In this document: piece by piece, positions 45,201 through 57,700 of the stretch
Layout: each line of letters opens with the position of its first letter
How positions within the stretch are numbered: position 1 is the first letter of the stretch
Assembly (NCBI RefSeq): GCF_029784135.1
Contig: NC_073745.1
Location: 158,175,335-158,239,334 of the forward strand
Length of the DNA stretch: 64,000 nucleotides
Direction: 5' to 3'
Source of the DNA: Toxorhynchites rutilus septentrionalis
Lineage: Eukaryota > Arthropoda > Insecta > Diptera > Culicidae
Position numbers and translations under genes: made by a program
The notes under the pieces: generated by a model
The model's input: only the letters and a program-made list of their open reading frames with translations
Told to the model about the DNA's origin: nothing
Database searches by the model: none

Positions 45201-47599
45201 CATCAATAGATACAGGCTGTAATTTCACTGCTAGATTGTGGCATATTACTTTCATAAAATAGTTTTTCTGAATCTTCGAAATTTTATGACGGTCCAAGGA
45301 TAGATTTTGATTTCTCCTAGAGGGTTTCAGTTTCCGCTATGTCACCTCCATCCTCATCGGGTTTTTTTTTATAAATTTGAAAAGTGATGTCTGCAATGCT
45401 TTATCGGGCTCTATAATTTTGCTTGCTCTGCTTTTCTTTGCTGGTATTCGCTGGGCATTTTCGACATGATATGATCTTTCGTAAACATATAGAGAATAAA
45501 TAGAACGTAATCGTAACCGTAGAATAGAACAGTACTAACTATGCTATTGACGGCTGATATAAGATGATGATTCGGTATCAAGGAATAATCTAGCCAGTAA
45601 TCATCATTGATGTGGAGGACCAGACGAGACGCCTTGATTTGAAAAGCTCGTAGATATTCTCGATTTATCATTTTAATCAATGGAATCTTGATGCAATATT
45701 CGTTGTTACAAATGCTTCAGACGCAATGGCTCCTGGATGGCTCCTTTTTCCCGGGAATTAGCAGGTTCAAACCTTCCTCATGATCATGGGGATCTCATTT
45801 GGATGGAAAACTCAAAACAAGGGACCCGGCACTGGAAACGAAACATTTTGAGTATGTGGGGGAATCGTCAGCTGATGTGTGGAATAACCTAGTAGTGGCA
45901 GAGAAAATGTGACCAAATCGAAGGAGAGAACCAGTCTTTGTCGTCTGTTGTTCGATCGAACCAAGAGTGATGATTTTAATTTTGTGAAGACGGGTGGGAT
46001 GAATGTTTCTCCAGGCTATACACCAGCAAAGGTGCACCTTATGTTTTAACCAACCGATGATGTCATATAAGGACAGGGCATATCTTGGATTCTTCTTTTC
46101 TCCCATTGCCATCAGAAATATTTTTCGTTAAAAGTTATATTCTAGAATTGTACATCTTGAATACACTTATGGGATATGATTAATAGTTATTTTGATTTGG
46201 TTTATTTTGATTAAAACCCTAACATCAAACGAATAATAGAGGAACTGGTACAAATTCGGTACCCCATTTTGTTTTTTTTGGCCTTAGCTCTTGGCCAATG
46301 CTCGCAATTTCTTCATATTACGTCAGCTTATGAAGGGATCTATTGCGGACATTTCCCCGCAAACCAATCTCAAAAATCTTGATTTGGCTCGGAGCTTTGA
46401 GCATAGAAGTGAAACAACTCAAATTCGAGTACCCGAGATGCCCGGGTATAAATTTGGCATCCCATTTTTTTTTATTTTTTCAAATTAAGAGAATCGTCCT
46501 GAAATCACTGAAAAATGTATCTTTTGACGTTTTAATACAAAATAGAAGTGAAGTACGCTATCTTACGTAAATTAACTCAACTTTGACGAAAAAGCATGCA
46601 ATTTTACAAAACAAAGTGGAACAGAAAATGTGTAATGTAAATCTGCGGCGAAGAAAACGATGTTGCCAGACCGGGTGGGTTTTTATCCCCAAATCGGGCG
46701 AAATTTTGTTTTTCTGCATGGGCATGCAATACTTAGCATAGTGTATCATCAACACTATGTTTACATTTGGGTGCCAAATTACCCGCATACCGAATTTTTA
46801 CTTTAGAATGAAATCTATGAAATTTGTGATTAAAATCTCGATACACTTACTCGAATTCGTTGAAGAACATCAATTTCTTGATCCAAATCAGCTTCAATAT
46901 TTAAAATCGGCTCACTATTCGATTTTTAATGATTTTTAAAAAGACGCACATGAAAAATTTTCGAGATTTCAAAAACAACAAAACTTGATTTTTTTTTTAA
47001 AAAACACAGATATTTTGGATTTTTGGCATCTGTCTTTTGTTACTACATTACTAGAACACTTTTTTTTATTCACCACCAGAGTGCGCTCATTACCGCCGGA
47101 GACCCGGGTGGGTACCAAATTACCAAATTAAATTACAAAAATGTACTAAATTTGTTTGGCACCTGTACAACTTTTTGAATTATGAAACATTGAAATACTG
47201 TTCAGTAATGTGACCATAAATATTATATGATTTTTTTACATAACTGCTCGTCCAAACATGTGACCAAAGTTACTACCAAAATCTGTTTGCTGTTCAATCT
47301 TCAAATTAATTTCACAATCATGTGCTGAGAGAACCTCGGTTCTAGAACTCCAGACAACAGCCCCAAGATATCAACAACTGATTTACGCACTTAAAACAAA
47401 ACAGTAATTAGTATCTCTGAATGAAAACACAACAAAAACAAAAAGGTGGTCTCTCCCTTGCCTTTGTGGCTAGGCGCACGGTCCCAGAAGACAACAGAAC
47501 ACGAATTCTCGATCAACAACCGAATGGGTTGGCGAAGCGCAGCTATCAAACCCGGCGCCAGTAGGTAGTTAACAATTATTTATGAATTATTTGTATTTT
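45201..47599. other. Unassigned sequence with GGTACC-like repeats
   Basis: Frames 45411-45680 and 45795-46112 (minus) have no recognised domain. About 46230-47165 contains repeated forms of CAAATTCGGTACCCCAT, GGGTGCCAAATTACCCG and GGTACCAAATTACC in both orientations, suggesting a decayed TIR element whose ends I could not fix. Confidence 0.35.
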
Positions 47600-48127
47600 C
47601 TGGAGAATCAAGGCCAACCGCAGACCATGTGGGATCCGATCGATAACAAGGAACGGGGTCCCAAAGCGAAAGTCTGGCCCAAAGCAGAGAGAACTGCGAA
47701 ATGAATGCAAAAAAAGCGCGGAGAACCCACAGACGCTGCTCCTATGGAGCTGGAGATCCTATAGGAAAGGGATATTGAGACAGCGAGAGAGAGGGATGCT
47801 GCTCGGATGTGTGCAGATTCGGACCTTTCCACCACAAACAACCAACCAGCGTCAGTGGAGCAGCGTATTCCAACGATTATGAATCGTGCTAAGATTGGCG
47901 AGGAGGATAAATTGGTCACGCTTCTTTCCCGAACCTCTGGCGTTCGGCGCTCATGCGGTGGTGGTGATTCCGGACGCAGATGACGCCATGGTCTGGGTGT
48001 CGCCTCACGAGGAACCGTGTGATAGAACGTGCGGAACTACGTTTGCTGGTAGAATTGCTGCGCCCCCTGCTAGGTGGAAAATGCGCCTGCAATTGTTTCC
48101 GCTTCCAATTGAAAAGTTACTCTGCTG
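47600..48127 (+). other. GC-rich, coding-like but unrecognised stretch
   Basis: Composition is less AT-rich than the surroundings. Two successive plus frames are open (through about 47985 with NQPASVEQRIPTIMNRAK; then 47886-48128, 80 codons with HAVVVIPDADDAMVWVSPHE), and an opposite frame of 103 codons overlaps. Could be a retroelement gag-like remnant or a decayed host gene; I recognise no domain. Confidence 0.3.
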
Positions 48128-48129
48128 AT

Positions 48130-50770
48130 TAGAAAAGCATTGTTTTCATGGTTATATTTTTTATAATCACGGTCGACCATATTTTATTGCTGTTTGATTT
48201 ATGTTCGATCAGCATTTCCGGAAGTCTAAAGAGAAATTGTTCAAGCTTGCCACTGCTTCATTGTTCAACCCGGTGTAAAAAGCTGTTGACCAACTGAAGA
48301 GCGGCCGAGATTTGAGGCGTATAATTATCGTACATTCTGCTTATGTTTGTTTTACACCCAAAACGCAGCAAAGATTATAGGTCTGAGGGAGAACATTTTA
48401 CGCTGATTTCGTGTGGTGTGGTGAATACTGTCAATAAACACAACAAAACGCACCTGTTTCGCTGATGAGGTACCATCGGTGGAGCTGGACGGTTACTTTT
48501 CGTTATCTGCGTTCGCATTTAATAATTTTGAAGCTCCAAAATTGGTCAGAAAAAACAAACATCGTTAACATCGGTTGGTTTTCTTGTGCAGTTTTGCAAT
48601 GAGGATGTCTGTAAGGCGCTGTCGAACGGTGTACCCTCAACGGTTGATGATAATTATCAATTATTTACGACCATTTAAACATGCGAATCTCTCTGAACAA
48701 TTGGCAGAAGGGAAATTCGTGAAGTGATTTAGAGTTATTAAAGGATGAGTCTACCTCATACTCAAATTGAAGAACTTAAAAAAGGAAAGCCTCCTGTCGA
48801 CCTCCGACGTAGAATTCAAATGCGTTGGTCAGAATTTCAAGTTGTATATTTTAATAAAAAAAATCTTACGATATATCCTAGCAAGTGAGTAGATTCAACT
48901 TTCATTAAACATCATTGCGTTCGCAATGATCAATGGTTTATATTCATGACAGTCTATCACGGTTTATGAAATTTTACATAAAATTCAAAAATAGACTTAG
49001 GTTTCCTCCACTGGACAAACTATTGCTCCCGTTGGAAATTCGTAAGAAAAACGCGCAGAACAAAACAAGCATCAATAAAAGCACCGCTCAACAAACGATC
49101 GTTAATTTTAACAAGAAAACATAAATCTCCTTTGATTCAGCTTCGGTGGCGCTGTTCAGTTTCAGTTTTTGCTGTGCCTTTGTTTACTCTTCTGGTTCAA
49201 ATTTTCATCGAATCAGGGTAAAAGAAATTGGATGAAAAAAGTCCCTGTATGTTGGGGCTAAGATCACTTACATAACAAAACGCGAACTAATTGTCACTCC
49301 GTTATCGGAACAGTATATTTAGTTACCTTCATACATTGGTTTTGTGAAATCATCTTTTGAATTGCAATATAAAATCATATAATTTTTTTATTCTAACTTT
49401 TATTTCCTTCTTTCTTCTTTCAGGTAAGTTCGAATTTATCAATTACATACACCAGCAAATTTGGTAGCTATAGTCGAAAAACACATATTGTTTACATTAA
49501 TATCGATTGACTCATTTTTTCCTTTGTAAAGGAATGATACTACTTCAATTTGTATGTTTAGCCAAGAGTTAGTGATCGTGCATTCATAATAACTATCGAA
49601 ATATTTACAACATGCAAAATAATATTTCTGCAAAAGATATGTCGGTGCCGGTGAGACAAATTCAACAAGAAAATTCTTATGAAAATGAGAACACCCGACA
49701 GTAATCGTCTAATTGGAATCATCTTCTTGATTTATTATTCATAACGCACCGTTCTCTGCTTTCGCGACGCATCCATCATAAGTTCATTCTACTCTCTGTC
49801 GGTCGGCTGCTGGCTCGGATGCTGCGTCTTAGATGGTCGTCAGACGGAAGAAATCCCGTGGACCCATTCTGGTCCTGTTTGTGTTGTTACGCGTCCACGG
49901 TGTGTCGGTTTCTCGGCGGGGCTTCAAATAAGCATACAATAGGAGAGTGCCACCGAAAAGTATCCGCTTATTACTTTATTTTTGCCTCACTTGTTCGTGC
50001 GTTTGAAGTCGTGGCAATCCAAACTGAGCGCCAAGACAAGAAAACCACCGGCAAAGAACAACAAACAGAACATCCACTGGTACACGCAGTCGGCATCAGT
50101 TGCTCCACAACCACCACCTTTCCCCACCGTGATGCCTGGTCCTGGTCCTTTTCGCTGTGAGTACGGGGTCTATACGTTACACACTATACACACAACTCCG
50201 CGCACTCTCCGGGGTCCCTTTGGTTGCTTGTCTCCTGATAACACAAATAAGAGCAGAAAAAATAAGAGCACTCGACGACCGACGAGGTCTGTCCGGCGGG
50301 GCAACGGGCCAGTATAATGCAACATTTTCGGGTCCAACGGGCGCCACATTATTTATGTTGATTTCTTCGATATAGGACAGTTTGGCTCGCACACCTCTCT
50401 CTCCATTCTCCTTCCGCGTTTGAGACGGTTTCTGTTTCTTTTCTCTTCAGTTTCGGAAATTATAAATATTTTGCTCTTCACTACCCCTCTCATTCCCGCT
50501 TTTCGAATCAATGAGGTCCGAGCGATGAAAAAGAAAACTTGTCGTTAGCTATCGAAACGAGATTGATAGCCCGAATGAAAATGGATAGTAAAAGCAATAA
50601 GCGTATGGCTCCGCTTTGAGACAAATTTAATTATGACGAATATCGAAAAAAAATGTTGCCGTTGACAAACTATTTTGAATTCCATACGTGTTGGACATTG
50701 TGTTGGAATAATTGATTTTTCTCAGAAAACCGAAACCCGCAACAAACAAAAAACTGTTTTTTTTTCTTAT
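48130..50770. other. Unassigned sequence, no gene seen
   Basis: AT-rich to 49.7 kb, then a more balanced patch at 49.8-50.4 kb with overlapping frames of 71-113 codons on both strands and no known motif. No repeats recognised. Confidence 0.42.
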
Positions 50771-50814
50771 GTTCAGGGACGCTGTCGCTCCCTTGACCGA
50801 TTCAAAACAGAATT

Positions 50815-50890
50815 AGAGGGCCTTCGCCGTTAAATGGCAAAGCGTCCGCTCACTTAGCGAATGATCGTGTGTTCAATTCCAGGTTCGTCT
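50815..50890 (+). mobile_element. tRNA-like SINE head (copy B)
   Basis: TTAAATGGCAAAGCGTCCGC, CACTTAGCG, then GTGTTCAATTCCAGG resemble tRNA box A, anticodon arm and box B (consensus GGTTCGANTCC). Similar to the minus-strand head at 37.65 kb. Stem pairing is poor, so I call it a SINE or tRNA relic rather than a gene. Confidence 0.45.
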
Positions 50891-50933
50891 ATGGATTGAT
50901 CCCCTAATTGACCTATTCATAGGCTGGCCAAAA

Positions 50934-51022
50934 GTACCGTCTAGAACGGGACAGTACCGTTTTTTTACCCATTTTGATTGCGCCGTTTTTTATCAGTTTG
51001 TACCGTATTTTTCTTATATTCC
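50934..51022 (-). repeat. Dispersed ACGGTACAAATTGAT repeat (copy 3)
   Basis: Inverse orientation of the copies at 27.38 and 41.84 kb: CCGTCTAGAACGGGACAGTA, then CCGTTTTTTACCC, then ATCAGTTTGTACCGTATTTT. It directly follows the tRNA-like head at 50.82 kb. Confidence 0.65.
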
Positions 51023-51520
51023 TTAATAGTCTACTATCATTATTTCCAATAATTTTATTCGAATGAACAACTGATAAATAAATTGCGATTCACAATGTTA
51101 CATTCGCGGAGATTTTACACAACTGTCTTTAACATACAATCAATGGCAAAAGAGTCCGGTTGTGATACAGGTTTTGACTGAAAACCCATGTTTTAGACTA
51201 TAATTGCGTTTTAACAGAGACATCAGTTGGTGACCTATCGAACATTTATTCGTCTTGTTGAAAGACACGATGTGTCTATCACTGGCATTGCCGTTAATTT
51301 TGACGATTCTATTAGAATTCTTGAACATAAACGAAAAGATGTGTTTTTGACTAGCAAGGTGCAGGTTTTAAAAGTTGAGATGATTCAGATGAGATACAGA
51401 AAACGAAATTTATTCAAACTGTGAGAAAATTTCACGATACTACGTTGCAGTATATTGAAAAATGGATGGTAAGTCTACCACACAACAATATAAATGGATT
51501 GTATTAAAGTCATTGTATCA
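51023..51520. other. Unassigned AT-rich sequence
   Basis: Contains a 65-codon plus frame (51227-51424) without a known motif. No repeat recognised. Confidence 0.35.
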
Positions 51521-51802
51521 GAGTGCACCCGTGGCCGAGTGGTTAGCGTCTCACATTGTCATGCCGGGTGTTCGGGTTCGATTCCCGTTCTGGCCGGAGG
51601 ATTTTTCGTCAAAGAAATTTCCTTCGACTTGCACTGTGGTCACGCGTATTCAAGAGCTTGCCCCTCGGAATACATTCAAGGCGTCTTATTTGGCTTAAGA
51701 AATCTCAAATAAGTATTAATAAATGACGCTAATTAATGCATACGTTGAGACGGCAAAAGTTCCACAGGGAACGTTAACGCCATTCAAGAAGATTAAAGTC
51801 CA
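51521..51802 (+). mobile_element. Feilai-like tRNA-derived SINE, near full length
   Basis: Head with good RNA polymerase III promoter boxes: TGGCCGAGTGGTTAGCG (box A) at about 51532-51548 and GGGTTCGATTCCCG (box B) at about 51573-51586. Body includes GGATTTTTCGTCAAAGAAA and CTGTGGTCACGCGTATTC; the 3' end has GGCAAAAGTTCCACAGGGAA and an AAGAAGATTAAAG tail. The layout (tRNA head, unrelated body, short A-rich tail) fits the mosquito Feilai type; the name is by resemblance. A decayed copy is at 2.7 kb. The head is not a tRNA gene: the 3' half does not close an acceptor stem. Confidence 0.75.
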
Positions 51803-52122
51803 TTCCTAAACGACCATTCAAAGAAGAATTAGAAAAATCCTCATTTTTAGATGAATTGAAGCATTTTGTTTCATGAGTACACAATTACTAAAGGAATGAA
51901 CATTAATGAGATAAAAAGGTGGAACTGCTAGTTGCTAATCGTTGGTTGCAAATATTCTCAGAAATGGAAAACAAATATCTATAGTGTGAGGAAGCTCGCT
52001 AATTATATATTATGTCTATCTGATAGTACCGCACTACGCTTGCATTGAAAAAAGGACAACTTTTGGATGGCGATATAAAAATACAAAAGATAATTAATTG
52101 GGACGAATTTCCCAAAAAAACA

Positions 52123-52340
52123 TAAGGTACAACGCAAGTTACAACGGTTTTTTTCGAAATTTAAATTGAAAGTTATCTTTAAAAATCACTGAATCACTAA
52201 ATGGAAATCTGTTTGCAGCATATACAAGGTATGACAGATGACTTTCAATGAAAAATAGAAATTCACACTGAATGTTTCGAAAAATGTATTTTTTAAAATG
52301 TTTAGTTCGCATATTCATTGTTTCATCTTGTCCCGTAAAG
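52123..52340. mobile_element. Short TIR element, GGGGCAAGTTGAAA family (copy 2)
   Basis: TAAGGTACAACGCAAGTTAC at the left, then the same interior as 601-843 (GCAGCATATACAAGGTATGA, TTCACACTGAATGTTTC, TTGTCCCG). The right TIR is not intact: at TTGTCCCG the sequence passes into GGGGTAAGTTGAAAC, which is the start of the next element. Confidence 0.6.
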
Positions 52341-53059
52341 CGGGGTAAGTTGAAACGCGAACTATCATTAGTTTAATGAGTGGTTTTACTTCTCGAACTA
52401 TCTACAACTGATTTATGAAACTACAACATTGAAATTATGAAACTACAACATTTATGAAACACTAAATTGAAAGAATTAATATAAACAACTGGAAAAAGAG
52501 GTTTTGCTACCCGTGAGATGCGAGGGGTGTAGTCTGATACACGCAAAATGGACACTACATACTAGGAATTGATATACGAAACAATATCATCAAAAATACT
52601 AATTTAGACGCTTTCATGTCAGAAGAGAGCCACTCAAAGCGGTCACTATTGAAGTTTATGGGATTACTTGAATATTCATATATTACGTATCATATATTAC
52701 GTAACGCACTCAGGAAGGGAGAAGCGGATGCCTTGTGGAAATTTGTTTAGAAATAAATCCAACTAAATCTAAACATTTTATGCAAATGACCATTTATTAC
52801 ACATTATGTAGAGAAGAGGAAGTCTAAAATAGTTAAAAAAATGCGTCACGTAATATTGGAACGACCCCTAGTTGCAAAATTAACAAATTTTACTTGTTTC
52901 ATGTCTGTGTATTCATAAATTATATAGAACATGCTGAGAAACGATATATGTATGATTGTTATTTTTTGATTTTTTTTTAATTTACATAGACAAAAAACGT
53001 CCGGCATCTGCAGCAATGTTCAATGAAAAGTAGATTTTCACTGGTTTCAACTTACCCCA
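52341..53059. mobile_element. 719-bp TIR element with GGGGTAAGTTGAAAC ends
   Basis: GGGGTAAGTTGAAAC at 52342-52356 is perfectly inverse to 53044-53058. Subterminal sequence on the right (TTCAATGAAAAGTAGATTTT) resembles the interior of the 601-843 family, so the two are relatives. Inside, ATTACGTAACGC near 52695 and GCGTCACGTAATAT near 52841 form a further inverted pair about 145 bp apart, probably a nested MITE. Confidence 0.6.
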
Positions 53060-53188
53060 GAGTTGAGAAAAACATTGGGTGATTTCAAATGTACAGAGCT
53101 ATACGAAAAAAGATTTTTTAGTTTAGTTTTAAAACGCATTACACTTGATTATCCCTATTTAATTACATGACCTTCATTTCTGGCGATA

Positions 53189-53929
53189 TCACTCATACGG
53201 CTTGTAAGTTGCATCTACTATTCGTACGATCGCTCCTCATACGTTTTTGATAGGATTTTGATCTGGTAAACATACTGACCAGTCCAGAATATGAAGCCCC
53301 TATTCAATAAACCATGCCTTGACTTTCCGGATGTTTTGAATTGATACCAAATTACCCAATTATCATGGTGTTTTTGATACAAAAAAAGAAGTAAATGATT
53401 CTGAAGCACTCCATTGCACTTCTGACTGTACGTTGGTGTTGATGAAAAGCTATCTGAAACAGGCCGTTTCGAAAATATTTTCCTCAAACCATCAAACTGC
53501 CGCCTGCAAAGTTACGAGTAAGTCCGTAAGTCCTTCCAGTATGAAGAAATTCTATTCAAGTTGAATTTCTTTTTATCAGAGAAGTTGCCTTGAAATAGTG
53601 AAACCCATTGGATTAGCTTCCACATTAGTTTTTGGATCCGCAACTTTGGAGATGAGATTTTTATGGTTTGGGGAGAAATTTTAAGTTTAAGTAATTCACC
53701 ATCAACACGAATGAACAGTCAGAAGTGAAAGACGTATTTCAGAATCATTTACTGCTGTTTTTACATCAAAAACAATGTGATAATTGTGTAATTTGATATC
53801 AATTCATAATGATGAATAAGGGTTTCAGATTCTGGATGGTCAACTTGTTTACTAGATCAAAATTCTATCAAGAACTTATGAAAATTGATTGTACGAATAG
53901 TAGATGCAGCTTACAAACAGTATGAGTGA
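53189..53929 (-). mobile_element. 741-bp Tc1-like element with about 45-bp TIRs
   Basis: TCACTCATACGGCTTGTAAG left and inverse of TCACTCATACTGTTTGTAAG right; the match continues -TGCATCTACTATTCGTAC-ATC, about 45 bp with five mismatches. A minus frame (53487-53218) inside shows a GKSRHGLLNR segment in a setting like a Tc1 C-terminal region, but no catalytic box is clear, so the superfamily is tentative. Internally deleted. Confidence 0.65.
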
Positions 53930-54326
53930 TTTGAAGAGCTTAAACGAACAGTATCCTCTGCGTAGAACGAGATACACACTACAACATGGCGCAGCTCGGT
54001 TAAAGCCACCCCGAATGGGTTATTTGAACTGATTTAGAACTAAAGATGACCTACGAATTGGAAACCTATTGTAAATAATGTAATTAACTAATGGACGTTA
54101 ATTTTGTAAAGGAGTGAGATTTTTTCAGGTGGTTCTACAGTTATGAAACACTAGAATTTTTGTTTTATGAATGTTTCGCGCCTGGACACAACAAGAAAGT
54201 TCAAATGGCCTTTTAAATGAAGATAGTTGTTATATCCTACACTATATACTTCAATTCAACCGACTTTTTACATATCTATGGAAACTCAGAAAAAACGAGT
54301 GGTTCTATGGTTGTGAACGCAGTGTA

Positions 54327-54699
54327 TGATGAAGCGCTCATTTTCATATATCTAAAATAGAGTGATCAATATTTTAGGTGGAATCAAAATTCTAAGAAAG
54401 TTAGAATCGCTATGAATAGAGGTAAACATAGTTCAACAATGTTGTATCCCTAGCTATCTTAGGAAATTTTATAGAACAAAGTTTTTTTTTCTATCTTCCA
54501 ATACAACTGATTGATCACTTTTGTACTAAGAATACATTAGGGTCACAATGATTTTTTTTTCTATAACTTTTATATTTCGAATTCTACGTACTACGTGCTT
54601 AAAATAGCTGGAGCTTCAACGTTATTGAACCAGATTTATGGTTTCCCCTAAAATTTTGGTCACCCTATTTTTGACAACATGAAAATAAGCGCTTCATCA
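54327..54699. mobile_element. 373-bp MITE with about 50-bp TIRs and TA duplication
   Basis: TGATGAAGCGCTCATTTTCA left and inverse of TGATGAAGCGCTTATTTTCA right, continuing AAAATAG-GTGA-CAA-ATTTTAGG. TA flanks both ends (54325-54326, 54700-54701). No coding capacity. TA-inserting, likely Tc1/mariner class. Confidence 0.75.
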
Positions 54700-54701
54700 T
54701 A

Positions 54702-57700
54702 TGTAACAAATTCGTCTAAAACTGTATTTTGTCTGGAATAAGCAATCTGGCAAATGATCTATGTGCAAATTTCCACTTAAATTCGCTCCCTGACCATTGT
54801 GCTATGTAAACAATGGATTATCCACAATTTAATCGTGAACCGGTTTTATGTCACAATTACCCGCTCGGTTCGTAGACTAAAGACAGCAATTTTTGTCAGA
54901 AGCTATGAATCGCATGATTTAGAGAAGCCTCCCTTGTTACTTGTTCCCAAACAGAAACCAACGAAATTTAGTAACTTATACAGATTTATGCGGTTTTTTG
55001 ACGTAGGTCACGATTTTTTGAAACGGCAAAAACTATTTTTGCCGCGAACGGATTCTGATGATTTGGATACCAATAGAAACGTAAATTATCTAAGTTTTTT
55101 TTTGGATAAACTCTACTTCTCAATCTCTTAGTCTGAAAATGGTTTAAGTTAACGAAAATTTAAAGCAAGCACTAGAAAACTAGTGTCGCGTTGGAAAGTT
55201 GGGTGGTCTCGCAAATTGTACACACCAGTCGCAAAACTTTCGCCGTCACGGATTATATTGATGCTATTGACTCAAGGCCATTTTATTAACACTTTTACTC
55301 TTATGAAGAGTGCAAAATGGATGGTACTTACATAAAGTGATGGTGAAAACGCGTGTCAACATTTTAGGTCTTCATGTCTACGAATCCATGCCATGTAATT
55401 TTATCTAATATCTCCACAGTAAAAATAACTTATTCTTTACTCATTTTTCAAAAAGTGTTTTCGATGTAAGAAAACTGGGGAATGTCTAGATTCGTATTAT
55501 TGTGGAATATCTACGATTAATTTTGGCTGTTGATGCGTCCCAAGGGACAAAACAAAAAAAATCATCGGCTTTTTTCAAGGCCATCAACAATTTTTACTAA
55601 AGAGTTAATTTTCTAATTTCATTTCCCTCTGAAACAATATCACCCGAAGGTATACCAAGCAAATTGAATCAAACAATTTCGCAAAATCTGTATGAAAGGC
55701 CGTGTTTATCGAAAGAGAAAGTAGATGAAGAGAATCGATCAAATAAATAGGCCCTTTTGACATGTTGCTCTTGATGTAACCAGATTTTAAAATGGGGGCG
55801 GAGAAGAACAGCACAAGAAAACCTTCCTTATCCATAGCGTTACCTTGCATATTTGGGCAGTAAAGAGCAAGGGTTGCTCTGTAGGGTCATGCATAAGATA
55901 AAAGACGGAAGACGCCAATCTGATCATTTTACGATACATGTAGTTAAAACAGCAAACAAAACATCACATTAAAACAATCAAATAAATCTAGTTCATCTTT
56001 CAAACCTTATAAATTATGTGCTCTTTCAAGTAAAAATGATTCCGACCAGTACGACACCCATGTCCAAATTTAATACGACCACAAAGAAATAAGAGGCCCC
56101 CCTGATCTGGAGGGTCAAAGAACATTGGTTTTTGACGATTTATTACGTCATTTAAGATTTAGTCAAGCGTTCTGACATCTGACACATCTTCATCAATGAA
56201 ACTATATTTTCACTTTGAATATTATTATTTGTGAGAAAAGTGCACTCTGTATACTCTGTATCATCTGCTTTAGTTTATATATCAGTAACTTTAGATTGTC
56301 TTCCTTCCATAAGCGACTCCAGCTGGCTTGTGAATACATAGTTACTTACTTTTGAAAAAGAAAGTCTTGAAAAAGAAAAGGTTTTTCGCATATCTTGTCA
56401 TTAGGGACCTATTTTATTTCCAATCTAGGAAACAAAGACGAAGGTCCGGCTTTGTCGTCGTTTTGAATATTATATGTGAACGAATGCGACTGTATAGTAA
56501 TAAAAAAACATAACAGAAAATAACGATATGCTGATTAACACGATGAGCTCGTGTCAAGCCCCTAGGGACTGACATTGAGCTTTTCGTTAGAAAAAAAACG
56601 CTAATAGCTGGGATTAACAGTTCCTGGTTGACCTGGCACCAAGATGCAATTTTCCAACGATGAGGCGTAAGATTGAAACTCATCGTAATGGTTATCGTCC
56701 ATTAGTGCCTGCTGTTAAATTTATCTTTGATCGAAAAATTGCATTTATAATGACATTCAATCTGGCTCACTTTTAATTCCAGCAAATCATTTTCCATTCA
56801 ACATATTTCATCATAAAAATAACGTAATCCAATGAATCCGACTGTCTTCGTGGAGGTCTCAGATCAACACTTCTAGTCACCCTTTCCATGAGGTGACCCT
56901 CTCCGCGAAAGCCCAGGAAACTAGTCGTCATTAAAATATATATATATATATATATATTTCAGACTCACATCAACTTCTCAACGGCAAAAATACACCCAAA
57001 ACAGTGAAAGCGCGAAGAAGAAAAAGTTATGTTATTGAAATTGTAGGGTGGTCTTTTTCTCATTATTATCAATTAATATGCAGGAATCAGAGAGAAAACT
57101 AATAAAGAGCGATGGTCGAGATAAAGCCAATGGAATACCACTTCATTTATTCAAAACTCATCTAAGTTGGCAAGTTGGACCAACTTCGCACCGAGTGTTG
57201 GAGTGTGAAAGAAAGAGACAGGCCATACGTAGAACACATCTTCAATTCTCATCCCATCGTGAAAGGTTATGCACTTTTGCCAGATCCGGGGAATAATTAA
57301 AATTAAAGACTCTAAATTGACTTCCCTCGTTCTGCCCCCATCCCTCTCCCTGGTAGTCCACGTCGCTCGCAGTCACTGGGGGGATAATCAGCGACTTAAG
57401 CCTACCATGTGCGACATACGGGTCTGTCCAAAGACGACCGATTGAGAACCCGTTTCAACGCAGGGAGACATGAGACAACATTTTAATGAAGATGAAGATG
57501 CTGATGACAACGGTGGTGGTGTTCTTAAGTGAGTGTTGTTATTGACTCATCAGGGATCTTAGCAGCATATGAGTTGTGAGGGGGCGAGACACGTCAGCTT
57601 CGAATGAGACGAATTGCGAATTATGCGCGGTGAGCTTCGAGATGAAGACATTATATCCGGTGTACACTCATTTTAGATGGAGTATGTAACCATGGCTGTA

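Noticed and set aside
50815..50890. Functional tRNA gene
   Set aside because: Box B is degenerate and stems do not close; a similar sequence at 37.65 kb argues for a SINE.
51530..51602. Functional tRNA gene
   Set aside because: Box A and B are good, but the 5' and 3' ends do not pair into an acceptor stem and the sequence continues into a SINE body shared with the 2.7-kb copy.
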